Shown here: positions 34,618-43,197 of the stretch, in pieces | Layout: each line of letters opens with the position of its first letter | Numbering within the stretch: the stretch's first letter is position 1 | Assembly: GCF_000092185.1 (NCBI RefSeq) | Contig: NC_014160.1 | Span: 62,001 to 126,000 of the forward strand | DNA from: Thermosphaera aggregans DSM 11486 | GTDB taxonomy: Archaea > Thermoproteota > Thermoprotei_A > Sulfolobales > Desulfurococcaceae | Length of the DNA stretch: 64,000 nucleotides | Direction of reading: 5' to 3' | Position numbers and translations under genes: made by a program | The notes under the pieces: model-generated | Seen by the model: the letters and a program-made list of their open reading frames with translations, nothing else | Database searches by the model: none | Told to the model about the DNA's origin: nothing

Positions 34618-36169
34618 GCGGGATGCTTCTAAGATAGGCCTCTATTTCTTCAACCTGATTGACTGTGGCAGTGATGACTGTGTCGTAGAATCCTGGATAC
34701 GCTACTAGAAGAATAGTGAAACCGAATAGCACGATGCTGAGAACTAGGAGGACAACGTTCATAGTCTTCGCCGATACTTTCTCCACCTCTCTGCCCTGGG
34801 TGCCAAAGAATAATATGTAGAATATTTTCATGTAGGAAATTAAGCCGATCGTGCTAGCGAGGATCATAACGACTGCTGTTGCAATATTGTATTCGAATAA
34901 GGCCTCGTACAGGAGCATCTTGCTTAGGAAACCAGGTAGCGGCGGTATCCCTGCCAGGGTTAGAATAGATGTTGCGAACGCTACTGACGCGATAGGGTGT
35001 TTAAACCCTAGTCCACTAATATCTTCAATGCTTCTCGACCTCGCGACCTTGATGAAGACGCCTGCCGAGAGGAATAGGTTGGATTTCGCAATTGAATGCA
35101 CAATGGTGTGGTAGACGAACGCGGATAGTCCGAGCTGTGTTCCTGTTGAAACAGCCATGAAGAGGAATCCAGTGTTCATCACAGTTGAGTAGGCTATCAG
35201 CCGCTTCAAATCCTTCTGAATATTCATGAGAAGAGCCCCTACGATGGCGGAGCATGTTCCAGTAAACATCAATATTGCCGAGAGAGCGCTCTTCAACGCC
35301 TGGGTTTCAGGCGAGATATTGCCTCCCAGGGCTATATACATGAACTTGTAGAGCGATATTCCTCCAACATTTACTACGAGGCCACTAAGCAAGGCTGAGA
35401 TTGGAGTGGGTGCGGCAGGGTGTGCGTCAGGTAGCCAGAAGTGGTTGGGGAAGACGCCGCTTTTTATCGTGAAAGCCCAGCTCATGAGGACGAGGCCTAT
35501 TCCAAGAGACAAGAGGTATGTCTCGATAGGTGGTCCTGTTAAGGTGATGTATTGGCCCCTGACCTTCAGGGAGAGGTCAACGATGTTTAAAGTCCCATAC
35601 GCGTTATAGAGGAGTGCGCAACCAACAAAGTACAGGGTAGTGCCCATGGCACCCACGAACGCGTATTTCAACCCCGATATGATTGCATAAGCCCTGCTCC
35701 TATAGTACATGACGAGCGAGTATGATGATACGCTGGTTACTTCAAGCATTACGAAGAGGTTGAAGAAGTCTGCGGTTAGAATAATCCCGAGCATCCCCGC
35801 CTCAGCACCGAGCAGTAGGATGCTATACCAAATTGCCCCCTCATCTCTAATGTACTCCAGGCTGTATGCAAAAATCAATGTTAACACCAGTGCCGTGGTG
35901 AAAGACAAGAGAGCGTTAACCCTGTCTAGTATGTAGATTATACCTATAGGCGGGGGCCAGCCACCAGCCTTGAACACGAGCGGTGTGTCATATGAGAAAG
36001 ACTGTGCCAGAAGCCTCAGTGTTGCTAAGAGGGTTATCCCGCTTATCAATAAGCCATAGTAGAGGGGTATTGCCCGTTTCTTAACCACGGATGAGATCAG
36101 TGGTGTTGTGAAGGCTCCGAACACGGGGATGAATGGTGTTAAACCGGTTAACAATATATCCGGCTCCAT
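34610..36169 (-). CDS. Mrp/MBH antiporter subunit D (MbhH-like)
   Basis: The large NuoL/M/N-type proton-channel subunit, 519 residues and about 14 membrane helices. Conserved features include FVMLEVTSVSSY (Glu of TM5), FTIKSGVFPNHFWLPDAHPAAPTPISALLSG (with the Lys and His of the channel) and a late Lys in LSKMLLYEALF. It starts at ATG 36169, five bases after AGGTGG. It is the last gene of a seven-gene minus-strand operon. No hydrogenase or other complex I-type genes follow; the next gene is convergent. Confidence 0.94.
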   Translation of the reverse strand: MEPDILLTGLTPFIPVFGAFTTPLISSVVKKRAIPLYYGLLISGITLLATLRLLAQSFSYDTPLVFKAGGWPPPIGIIYILDRVNALLSFTTALVLTLIFAYSLEYIRDEGAIWYSILLLGAEAGMLGIILTADFFNLFVMLEVTSVSSYSLVMYYRSRAYAIISGLKYAFVGAMGTTLYFVGCALLYNAYGTLNIVDLSLKVRGQYITLTGPPIETYLLSLGIGLVLMSWAFTIKSGVFPNHFWLPDAHPAAPTPISALLSGLVVNVGGISLYKFMYIALGGNISPETQALKSALSAILMFTGTCSAIVGALLMNIQKDLKRLIAYSTVMNTGFLFMAVSTGTQLGLSAFVYHTIVHSIAKSNLFLSAGVFIKVARSRSIEDISGLGFKHPIASVAFATSILTLAGIPPLPGFLSKMLLYEALFEYNIATAVVMILASTIGLISYMKIFYILFFGTQGREVEKVSAKTMNVVLLVLSIVLFGFTILLVAYPGFYDTVITATVNQVEEIEAYLRSIPLM

Positions 36170-36178
36170 GACTACCAC

Positions 36179-36664
36179 CTACTCGAAAATTTTCACAGCA
36201 TATTTCTCAAACTCCTCGCTAATACTCTTCTTCGCTTCCTCCGGGGATACCGATGAAACGTATATCCAGTTAACGTAGAAGTAGTCGTTTGACTCGTCAA
36301 CCACAACTGTTCCAGGAGTATTGGTTATTGAGGATGCAACCAGTAGCCTAGCCATGTCTCCCTTGCAATTCAGCGGGATTCTGACAATACCTGGTTTCAA
36401 ATCCATTGTGAAAATCCTCTTAACAACGTCCATGTGTGCCTTAAACTCTATAATGGTGATGTATTTCAGAAAGTAGTATGCCAGGTAGGCTAAACGCGCT
36501 GGCTGACTAAGTTTTGCCTCATTCCTCACGATATACGGTGCTAGCAGTGCGCTACATATCGTTGAAACCACCGCCCCCGTTAGCAGGTCATAGGGGGTTA
36601 TGGTTCCAGAGAACACTATGTAGATGATGAAGGCCACTATACCTGTAGCTAAATACTTGATCAC
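36179..36664 (-). CDS. Mrp antiporter subunit E
   Basis: A 161-residue membrane protein with three N-terminal helices and a small cytosolic domain. The PGIVRIPLNCKGDMARLLVASSITNTPGTVVVDE stretch (split here by its SSITNTPGT core) is the MrpE/MbhA signature. It lies between C and D, whereas MBH operons begin with it. The GTG at 36664 overlaps the stop of subunit C (GTGA), with GAGGTGAGG before it. Confidence 0.92.
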   Translation of the reverse strand: MIKYLATGIVAFIIYIVFSGTITPYDLLTGAVVSTICSALLAPYIVRNEAKLSQPARLAYLAYYFLKYITIIEFKAHMDVVKRIFTMDLKPGIVRIPLNCKGDMARLLVASSITNTPGTVVVDESNDYFYVNWIYVSSVSPEEAKKSISEEFEKYAVKIFE

Positions 36665-37065
36665 TCTCCCCTCACCTCCTCGCTGAAATGCTTCACCACT
36701 ACTTTAGCATCAGTTGAGCCTGTTATCCTGTAGGCTTGAATGATTCCGAACGCTATCAGAGCGTTGACGGCCATGCTTATGACGATGCCGGTTAATACTA
36801 GTGCTTGTGGAAGTGGGTCGACCGCGTGTTGCTTTAAATACTCCAAGTTCTCAAGGCTAAGTTCTGTTAGAACCGGGGGTACAGCTGGTTGGACGAACCT
36901 GAACCCTATCAAGATGAATGCGAGGTTTGCGGTATCGCTGAGAATAGTCAGTCCGATCAACTTTTTCGCCAAACTCCTCCTGTAGATAATACCGTAGATG
37001 GAGAGTAGCGTGTTAGTTAAAAGCATAATTAGTACAAGAGACCATGCGAAAACATCCTCGTTCAT
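36661..37065 (-). CDS. Mrp antiporter subunit C (NuoK-like, MbhG)
   Basis: A small three-helix subunit, 134 residues, related to NuoK. DPLPQALVLTGIVISMAVNALIAFGI is the conserved last-helix segment, and ILSDTANLAFILIGF carries the middle helix. The loop between helices 2 and 3 (about residues 55-85) is longer than in most MrpC. Its ATG overlaps the MbhE-MbhF fusion stop as ATGA. Confidence 0.94.
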   Translation of the reverse strand: MNEDVFAWSLVLIMLLTNTLLSIYGIIYRRSLAKKLIGLTILSDTANLAFILIGFRFVQPAVPPVLTELSLENLEYLKQHAVDPLPQALVLTGIVISMAVNALIAFGIIQAYRITGSTDAKVVVKHFSEEVRGE

Positions 37066-37823
37066 GTTCCCACCTCTTTCTCAATCTCCCTCCTATAGGT
37101 TTCCTCGAATGTGGATAAGTATAGGAAGACTGCTGTGAAGCCGGATCCCACAGCGAGATATTCGAACAAGTTGTAGAAGAATAAGCTACCGCTTATCAAC
37201 TCCCCACCTATTTCAGCAGGGTAGAATGAGAGGTTTGACACGAGCTCTAGACCTTTTAGGACTGGAAGAAGCGCTGTCAACCCTACACACGTCATGGCGG
37301 CGCTCCTAGCGATCACAAGCCTTTTCGACGTGATCCCGGCTGATACGAGCCTCGTTATGGAGAAAACCGGGATGAGAAGTAGTGGAGCCACTGCGAGCGT
37401 GGAGCCCCCTTGGAAGCCCCCGCCAGGGGTTAGGTGGCCGTGGAGGGCGATTGATGCTGACACGCTGATTATTAGGAGGGCGATTATCTTGGTCCCGGTC
37501 TTGGAGATTTTAGTTAAACCCTTTGCCTCCTTCGCCATCAGCTGGGACGACTCCAGCCTGAAGATGGATAAGCCACCTATTATTGCTAGGAAGAACACTG
37601 CGGATTCGTAAATGGTGTCAAGACCCCTGTAGTCCCATACTATTGCTGTCACAGCTTCAGGGCTTTTAGCCGTGAGGTTTCCAAAATAGGAGTTTTCAAC
37701 GTAGAATAATCCAATAGGCTTTAACTCCTTAGCCGGCCTGGCGAAATCCGTGTAGGATAATGCTAGGGCGGATGCGATTGTCAATGCTAGGATTAAGAAG
37801 AGAACTGCGAACCTCCTACTCAT
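37062..37823 (-). CDS. MbhE-MbhF (MrpB) fusion subunit
   Basis: A 253-residue membrane protein joining two parts that are separate genes in Pyrococcus MBH. Residues about 1-105 match MbhE (AVTAIVWDYRGLDTIYESAVFFLA), and residues about 110-250 match MbhF/MrpB, marked by HGHLTPGGGFQGGS. About seven membrane helices. The ATG at 37823 follows GGAGGTGA by five bases, which decides it over an ATG at 37841; it overlaps the DUF4040 gene by eight bases. Middle member of the antiporter operon. Confidence 0.93.
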   Translation of the reverse strand: MSRRFAVLFLILALTIASALALSYTDFARPAKELKPIGLFYVENSYFGNLTAKSPEAVTAIVWDYRGLDTIYESAVFFLAIIGGLSIFRLESSQLMAKEAKGLTKISKTGTKIIALLIISVSASIALHGHLTPGGGFQGGSTLAVAPLLLIPVFSITRLVSAGITSKRLVIARSAAMTCVGLTALLPVLKGLELVSNLSFYPAEIGGELISGSLFFYNLFEYLAVGSGFTAVFLYLSTFEETYRREIEKEVGT

Positions 37824-38082
37824 TCTTTTCACCTCCATCAAATCTTTCGGTTTTGCTCACGACGTATACAAGGAGGGCTGAGTAAATACCCACGGATACT
37901 GCAATGTAAGCTAACAACACGTCTGGTGCTGCGAACAACTGGAGGATTATGGCGTAGGATATGCTCTGCCCGGCTGAGAAAACAATTGCCTTGATTAAAT
38001 CTTTCTCGGTTATAGCGAGATATACGAAGACGATTGCAAGCAGGCTTGAGAACGACAGCAATAGGTGTATGAGAGTAATCAT
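37816..38082 (-). CDS. DUF4040/MbhD antiporter subunit
   Basis: An 88-residue three-helix membrane protein corresponding to the C-terminal part of MrpA (DUF4040) and to MbhD. The signature is ITEKDLIKAIVFSAGQSISYAIILQLFAAPDVLLAYIAV (key parts KDLIKAIVFSAGQS and APDVLLAYIAVSVG). Its ATG overlaps the MrpG stop (ATGA). No large MrpA N-terminal channel is encoded with it. Confidence 0.92.
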   Translation of the reverse strand: MITLIHLLLSFSSLLAIVFVYLAITEKDLIKAIVFSAGQSISYAIILQLFAAPDVLLAYIAVSVGIYSALLVYVVSKTERFDGGEKNE

Positions 38083-38435
38083 TTAGAATCCTCCTCCAAA
38101 TGATCCACCACAGGCTCCCATTTAACGCTCTTAGATTTGTGAGCAGCGTAGGCTAGCACGTGGCTCCCTATTGGTGCCACTATAAGTATGATCAACCCCG
38201 TAATGAACGCCCCTCCTGCGAACATGTATTTTGCCGGGAAATCCTCGAGCGAGAGAGCAAGCAGGGACACACCTATGAGAGGCATGAACGCCCCGTATAT
38301 TGCACCTATGGTTGCAGCGTGAAGCCTCACGTAGAAGTTTGGAAATCTTAAAAGCCCAAGAGAAGCCAATAGGTCGAAGACTCCGCCAGCGATCAGTATG
38401 ATTGAACCGACCCAGAATAAGACCTGTTCAAACAT
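38079..38435 (-). CDS. Mrp antiporter subunit G (MbhC)
   Basis: A 118-residue three-helix subunit with the family hallmark GLLRFPNFYVRLHAATIGA near residue 30. Its charged C-terminal tail (about 25 residues) is cytosolic. The ATG at 38435 shares a base with the MrpF stop (TAATG), showing tight coupling. Confidence 0.95.
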   Translation of the reverse strand: MFEQVLFWVGSIILIAGGVFDLLASLGLLRFPNFYVRLHAATIGAIYGAFMPLIGVSLLALSLEDFPAKYMFAGGAFITGLIILIVAPIGSHVLAYAAHKSKSVKWEPVVDHLEEDSK

Positions 38436-38710
38436 TACTCGCCCACCTCCTTAGAGACCAGGTGTTTAGAGATGAAAACGTCAAGCAGGTAGGCCCATAG
38501 AGCAAGCATTATCGAGGGGGCTACGAGAAGAGGGGTGCGGTAGTACAGGGCTATGATCAATAGGAAAACGGCTAGGTCGTAAGCAATACAATCCACGGCT
38601 AGAACCATGTCTGGGATTGAGGGTCCTTTGACAAGTCTGACTGTGTATATCACTACCGCGGCGAGATAGAGGGGTGCGCTTACCAGCAGTACCGTGGTTA
38701 AGTCAGTCAT
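38435..38710 (-). CDS. Mrp antiporter subunit F (MbhB)
   Basis: A 91-residue three-helix subunit, first gene of the operon. VRLVKGPSIPDMVLAVDCIAYD carries the conserved Pro-Asp-Arg/Asp region of MrpF (GPSIPDMVLAVD). The ATG at 38710 lies about 22-26 bases from a TATA box, so the message is probably leaderless at this gene while all later genes have internal ribosome sites. Confidence 0.94.
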   Translation of the reverse strand: MTDLTTVLLVSAPLYLAAVVIYTVRLVKGPSIPDMVLAVDCIAYDLAVFLLIIALYYRTPLLVAPSIMLALWAYLLDVFISKHLVSKEVGE

Positions 38711-38724
38711 TAATTAAAACACCG

Positions 38725-38736
38725 TATATTTTTAAA
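38725..38736 (-). promoter_or_regulatory. TATA box of the antiporter operon
   Basis: On the minus strand the run TTTAAAAATATA is centred about 22 bases upstream of the first ATG at 38710, the right distance for a leaderless archaeal transcript. The divergent ABC gene has its own A/T block at about 38745-38757. Confidence 0.5.
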
Positions 38737-38779
38737 ATCCGAGAGGTAAATAAATCAATCCTGGCTTTCGGCGTGGGAA

Positions 38780-39718
38780 ATGCCTGGTAATGCTGTTGAA
38801 ATAAGGGGCTTCACCAAGAGGTTTGGGGAGACGGTTGCCGTAGATAACTTAACCTTGGATATCTATGATGGAGAGATCTTCGGGTTGCTAGGTCCCAACG
38901 GCTCCGGAAAGACAACCACTTTGCTGACTATTGCAACAGTTTACAAGCCGAGTAGCGGGGATATTCTGGTTTACGGCCACAGTGTTGTAAGGGAAGATTA
39001 TGTTGTGAGGAAACTTATAGGGATAGCCTTCCAGGAGCCCAAGGCTATGTGGGTTGACAAGCCATGGGATCTATTAATCTGGCATGCGAAAATATCTGGG
39101 TACAGTAGTAGCGATGCTAGGAGAGTGGTTAGAGAGGTTATGGAGGAGCTTGGGCTATGGGAGCACAGGAACAAGTACTTCTATCAGTTAAGCGGTGGGA
39201 CCAGGAAGAAGGTTGAGCTTGCTAAAGTCTTGATTCAGAAGCCGAGGCTTGCGATTCTCGACGAGCCTACAGCACAGGTTGATGTAATAACTAAGCATGT
39301 TCTCTGGGATATTATCAAGAAGATGAGGAAGCAGGGGACGACGATAATTATCGCAACCAATGATATGTTTGAGGCTGAGAAAGTCTGCGAGAGGATTGGA
39401 ATAATCTACAAGGGTAGACTTAGGAAAGTTGGAAGCATTGAGGAGTTGAAGGATGCTATACCGGGAGGAGATATAGTGGAGATTAGTGTAGAAGAGGATG
39501 TATTGGGAGAAGCCGTTTTGAAAGACCTATCCGTGTACGGCAGGGTTGAGGTAAGCGGGAATGTTTTAAGAGTCTACATGAACAAGGGGGAGGAGAAATC
39601 GCTGGAGATACTTGAATATTTGAGAAAGCGCGGTATCAGTGTTAAGAGGATAATGATCAAGGAGCCAACGCTTGACGACGTCTTCATGTATGTGACAGGG
39701 GCTAAGCTGAGGGAGTAG
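38780..39718 (+). CDS. ABC transporter ATP-binding protein (ABC-2 export type)
   Basis: The ATPase of an exporter, 312 residues. Walker A GPNGSGKTTT is near 36, the signature LSGGTRKKVELAK near 137, Walker B LAILDEPTAQVD near 160 and the H-loop equivalent is replaced by IIATNDM (Asn where His is usual). The C-terminal 90 residues form the extra domain common in drug/multidrug-type ABC-2 ATPases. The two permease genes follow with a one-base gap and a four-base overlap. Substrate unknown. Confidence 0.93.
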   Translation: MPGNAVEIRGFTKRFGETVAVDNLTLDIYDGEIFGLLGPNGSGKTTTLLTIATVYKPSSGDILVYGHSVVREDYVVRKLIGIAFQEPKAMWVDKPWDLLIWHAKISGYSSSDARRVVREVMEELGLWEHRNKYFYQLSGGTRKKVELAKVLIQKPRLAILDEPTAQVDVITKHVLWDIIKKMRKQGTTIIIATNDMFEAEKVCERIGIIYKGRLRKVGSIEELKDAIPGGDIVEISVEEDVLGEAVLKDLSVYGRVEVSGNVLRVYMNKGEEKSLEILEYLRKRGISVKRIMIKEPTLDDVFMYVTGAKLRE

Positions 39719-39719
39719 C

Positions 39720-40517
39720 GTGCTCTCCTTACACGAGTTTAAGGCTGTTCTCAGGGTTGTTGAATGGGACTTGATGAAGCTTAAGAGGCAGAAGGCCTTC
39801 ATAGCAATGCGAACAGCGTGGTTTATTATTCAAACCCTTGTCTTCGGGTACGCGATCTCGAAAATAACCCGCCCCGACATAGGCGTGGATTACTATAAAT
39901 TCTACCTTCTAGGCCTCTACACGGCACTACTTTATTCAGCAAGTATTGCCCGGGCTTACATTATAGCTGACGAGTTTGACGATGGGATTATAGATTACCA
40001 CCTCTCACTCCCCTTGAAGAGGAGTGTTCTCGCGGCCGGCAGGGTGATAGGAGGCGCTGTTTCAACCATAATATTCACGATCCCCATGATGGTTTTCATA
40101 CTCTACTTGGTCGGCGGGCTGGAGCCGATAAGCCTTCTAACCTCCATTGCCTCGGCGTTTGCTTTCTCGACAGGAGTTGTCAGTTTCGTCGTGATCATAG
40201 TTATGAAGCTTAAGTCAACAGACACCACGGACATCCTCTTCGGAACGATAGATGCTATATTGGTGAGGCTGAGCTCAGTATTCTACCCGCTACCCGTAAT
40301 CCAAGCCTTGAATCTCCCAGCATACTATTATCTGGCTCTTCTAAACCCTCTTACTCACTTCGCAGATTTTCTAAGAGCCCTGGTCCTCCCAGAGTATTTC
40401 CTCCTTCAGCTTACCCCAGCTCAATCCATACTCTACATACTTGGTCTCGGCATCGGGTTGCTCGTGGTTGCTATTGAATTATTTGAGAGAAAGCTCGAAG
40501 CCGGTGGGGTTAAGTGA
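39720..40517 (+). CDS. ABC-2 type permease, first subunit
   Basis: A 265-residue membrane protein with six predicted helices. The N-terminal cytosolic helix KAVLRVVEWDLMKLKRQKAF and DGIIDYHLSLPLKRSVLAAGR between helices 2 and 3 are typical of ABC-2 exporters, where the latter contacts the ATPase. The GTG at 39720 follows the ATPase stop by one base, so the three genes are one transcript. Confidence 0.88.
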   Translation: MLSLHEFKAVLRVVEWDLMKLKRQKAFIAMRTAWFIIQTLVFGYAISKITRPDIGVDYYKFYLLGLYTALLYSASIARAYIIADEFDDGIIDYHLSLPLKRSVLAAGRVIGGAVSTIIFTIPMMVFILYLVGGLEPISLLTSIASAFAFSTGVVSFVVIIVMKLKSTDTTDILFGTIDAILVRLSSVFYPLPVIQALNLPAYYYLALLNPLTHFADFLRALVLPEYFLLQLTPAQSILYILGLGIGLLVVAIELFERKLEAGGVK

Positions 40518-41284
40518 GCAGTGAGTTAAGAAGCATTGCGATTGTTGCTTACAGAGATATTGCCCGGTTTTGGCGCTACAAGTATTGGCTTGCCGGTCAG
40601 GTTGCAATGAACCTTGCAGACATCCTCATCTTCGGTCTAATATTCAATGGTGTTGTCAACAAGGATTTAATCCCCGATTACGTGAGGTTTGTAACTCCAG
40701 GAATACTGTGCTTGTCAATCTTCATATCCTCGTTCAGCATTGGGAGGGAGGTAGGGGTAGAGCTGAGGAGGGAGGTTACCCAGTACTTATTAACTCTCCC
40801 AGTTCGAAGGGAGAGCTTGATCATTGGCAGGCTTCTCGGAGGGGCAGCCAGGGGGTTGATTTATCAGTTCGGCTTCCTTGTTTTCGCTTCAATCATTTTA
40901 GCTCCTCCATCACCGGAGGGGTGGGTTTACGTTTTAGCAACTTCTTTCATCCTGGCTCTCACAATGTCGAGCGTTTCAATCTCTCTATCCACTGTCACGA
41001 GAGATTTCAACATGCAGGCTACGATAAGGTCTCTCACATACTATCTCTTGTTCTTCGTCTCCAATATTTTCTACCCTCAGAGGGTTATTGCGGCCAGGCT
41101 GGGACCCTTAGCCCCAATTGTTGATTATTCCCCTTTAACGATGGCTACTAACATTTATAGATGGGCTTTCAAGTATGACGTCTTGTTAAACCCTTGGAGC
41201 AACTTGATAGGCTTGTTAGTATGGAGCTTGATAATTGTTGTGGTAGCCTACAAGCTCTACATCAGGAACTTGCTGAGGGATTAA
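40514..41284 (+). CDS. ABC-2 type permease, second subunit
   Basis: A 256-residue, six-helix permease paired with the preceding gene, probably forming a heterodimer. The coupling segment ELRREVTQYLLTLPVRRESLIIGR is clear, and SLSTVTRDFNMQATIRSL follows. The GTG at 40514 overlaps the first permease stop (GTGA). Similarity to the first permease is limited to these positions, so the export path is probably asymmetric. Confidence 0.88.
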   Translation: MSSELRSIAIVAYRDIARFWRYKYWLAGQVAMNLADILIFGLIFNGVVNKDLIPDYVRFVTPGILCLSIFISSFSIGREVGVELRREVTQYLLTLPVRRESLIIGRLLGGAARGLIYQFGFLVFASIILAPPSPEGWVYVLATSFILALTMSSVSISLSTVTRDFNMQATIRSLTYYLLFFVSNIFYPQRVIAARLGPLAPIVDYSPLTMATNIYRWAFKYDVLLNPWSNLIGLLVWSLIIVVVAYKLYIRNLLRD

Positions 41285-41323
41285 TATATCGTGAATTTCG
41301 ATATTATTACTGAGGGCAGGTCT

Positions 41324-41866
41324 ATGAATATAAGACAGTTCACTCCGATTATAGCCCTGGCCACTCCACTGGTTTTCATCCTTCTAGCTATTGGATTGTC
41401 GGGCTGGTTCAACATTGTGGACAATGCTTTAAGCGATCTCGGGCACGCTACAAAGAGCAATGTAGCAGTTCTTTTTAATCTCGGCCTCGTCCTAGGGGGC
41501 TTCTTGCTATACTCGACAGCATTGATGGATTCACGTGTTGAAACCGTCTACAGGGCTATTATGGCGTTTGCCGGCTTCTCGCTCGCACTGGTGGGTGTTT
41601 TCGACGAAGTATATGGTAGGACGCATTTCATAGTGTCTATGATATTCTTCATAACCATATTGTCATTCCTAATCTACTACTCTTCTAAAACAGATGGGTG
41701 GCGGAGGAATGGTGCCCTAGCAGGCATTGTTGCATCGGTTGTCGCATGGGCATTACACTTTACTATTAAAACACCCCCTGGCGCTGCAATCCCCGAGCTT
41801 GTCTCAATATTTTCAGTAGCGCCATTCTATATCGACGTTTTCACCGAGGGCTTTAAGAGGAGATAG
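41324..41866 (+). CDS. DUF998-family six-helix membrane protein
   Basis: A 180-residue membrane protein of the DUF998 type: NIVDNALSDLGHATKSN after the first helix is the family mark, followed by five more helices and VGVFDEVYGRTHFIVSM. Function unknown. The ATG at 41324 comes after GAGGGCAGG; a GTG at 41291 is in frame. It follows the ABC permease by about 40 bases and could be part of that operon. Confidence 0.82.
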   Translation: MNIRQFTPIIALATPLVFILLAIGLSGWFNIVDNALSDLGHATKSNVAVLFNLGLVLGGFLLYSTALMDSRVETVYRAIMAFAGFSLALVGVFDEVYGRTHFIVSMIFFITILSFLIYYSSKTDGWRRNGALAGIVASVVAWALHFTIKTPPGAAIPELVSIFSVAPFYIDVFTEGFKRR

Positions 41867-41925
41867 ATTAAAAAGCCTTAAACCTTAATCCAATAGAATA
41901 GTTGATTATCACCGAGGTGGATAAG

Positions 41926-42219
41926 GTGTCTGCTCAGAAGAAGGCAAAGCCTGAGAAACCAGCCAAGGAGGCTGGCGAGTCCAAGGTTCAGTTAGCCACG
42001 ATCTTCCATCCCACTGAGGATATTTTGAAGAGGCTTGAGAGAGAGGTTAAGAAGGGGGAAGTTAAATACTACACACCTTACACGCTTGCCAACCAGTTAA
42101 ACGTGAAGATAAGCGTTGCCAAGAAAATACTTAAAGAAGCCGAGAAGAGAGGGATCTTGAAACCATACAGTGGTGGAAGAAGAGCACCAATATATGTTCC
42201 TGCATCAAGCAATCCTTGA
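41926..42219 (+). CDS. Ribosomal protein eS25
   Basis: A 30S subunit protein shared by archaea and eukaryotes. It is 97 residues: a Lys-rich N-terminal tail (about 25 residues) then the winged-helix domain with YYTPYTLANQLNVKISVAKK and ILKPYSGGRRAPIYVP. The GTG at 41926 is chosen because GAGGTG lies six bases before it; the frame opens at an upstream ATT-side GTG that has no site. It is followed directly by tRNA-Gly. Confidence 0.94.
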   Translation: MSAQKKAKPEKPAKEAGESKVQLATIFHPTEDILKRLEREVKKGEVKYYTPYTLANQLNVKISVAKKILKEAEKRGILKPYSGGRRAPIYVPASSNP

Positions 42220-42232
42220 AATACTTCAAAGA

Positions 42233-42240
42233 TTTTAAAC
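42233..42240 (+). promoter_or_regulatory. TATA box of tRNA-Gly
   Basis: TTTTAAAC ends 30 bases before the tRNA start and matches the boxes of the other two tRNAs here. Confidence 0.6.
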
Positions 42241-42269
42241 CCTAACCCGTAATTTCTAAAACAGTAGAA

Positions 42270-42345
42270 GCGGCGGTCGTCTAGCCTGGACTAGGACGCC
42301 GGCCCCCCAAGCCGGAGATCCCGGGTTCAAATCCCGGCCGCCGCA
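42270..42345 (+). tRNA. tRNA-Gly (anticodon CCC) with C at position 33
   Basis: A 76-base cloverleaf. The acceptor GCGGCGG pairs with CCGCCGC, anticodon stem CCGGC (42299-42303) with GCCGG (42311-42315), and T-stem CCGGG with CCCGG around TTCAAAT. The seven-base loop is CCCCCAA, giving anticodon CCC at 42306-42308 and C, not the nearly universal U, at position 33. Discriminator A; no CCA encoded; no intron. Confidence 0.93.
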
Positions 42346-42609
42346 CTTTCTTCATAAGGTAAATTTAATTAGCTAAGGGTGTGAAAACCACTATCTATTT
42401 TATTTTTCGAGTATGGTTATGCGCAATGTTTTCGGATGAAATTTTCGGCAGGCGGGCTGAACGTGATTCACGGTTTTCTACTCGAATGGTTGCTTCAAAA
42501 GCAAGTGTCTTGAAATACTTTCTATTAGAGAGTGGGAGATGTTGTTCGTGATTTTAACGTACGGGTATTTTTTAAACCATTCAGTGTGGGTGTTTGAAAC
42601 TATTATTGA

Positions 42610-43025
42610 TGTTTCTGCGAGGCGAAGAAATTCAGCACAGTATCGTCATGGATTCTTTACGTCGTCTTCATCGTGTTGGGGATTCACTATGGTTCAAAAT
42701 ATCTAGGGCTTGTTGAAATGGCGGGCATGACCCAGCAGTTGTTGATCATTAGCATTGTAGGCTTTCTTAAAGCGTTGGTAATAATTATCATAGGCTTCAT
42801 GCTGACAGATGTTTTCGTAAGCTACATACACAAGAGCTCAGGACCGAGATGCAGCTTCTTGCCCCGGTCGCGGAGTATCTTAGGCTTCTCTTCTACATTG
42901 TCATAGTTATCTTCGCAATAGAGCAGACGGGCATAAGCGTTGAAGCCTTAACCAACATGTTGACACCTATTACTTGGGGGTTGACAGTGGCAATGCTCCT
43001 TATAATAGTGTTGTGTTCAACATAA
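42610..43025 (+). pseudogene. Frameshifted remnant of an MscS-like channel
   Basis: Two consecutive open pieces in different frames read as one membrane protein. The first, from 42610, gives WILYVVFIVLGIHYG and LIISIVGFLKALVIIIIGFM then FVSYIHKSSGP. The second, from about 42843, continues EMQLLAPVAEYLRLLFYIVI and AIEQTGISVEALTNMLTPIT to a stop at 43023. The order fits the N-terminal helices of MscS-type mechanosensitive channels. The frame changes near 42840, and the beta domain is absent, so it is both frameshifted and truncated. A sequencing error could explain the shift but not the missing C terminus. Confidence 0.65.
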
Positions 43026-43197
43026 TTCAATTAACCATGGGCAAGCCGCGGCTTGAAGAATGAAGCATAGGCTGATCGTTTCCACTTAAACTCATGCCTT
43101 ATCATAAATTTTTCAATAATCCATGATTCTCGAATAATTCTCAACCTCAGGATTGTCTAACGTATAACTTTATCACGTTTTTAGATGGCCTAGGACA

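Noticed and set aside
40570-41124. 184-codon plus-strand frame inside the second ABC permease gene
   Set aside because: Same strand but another frame; the permease frame has six membrane helices and a coupling motif, while this one is rich in Cys, Arg and His with no pattern.
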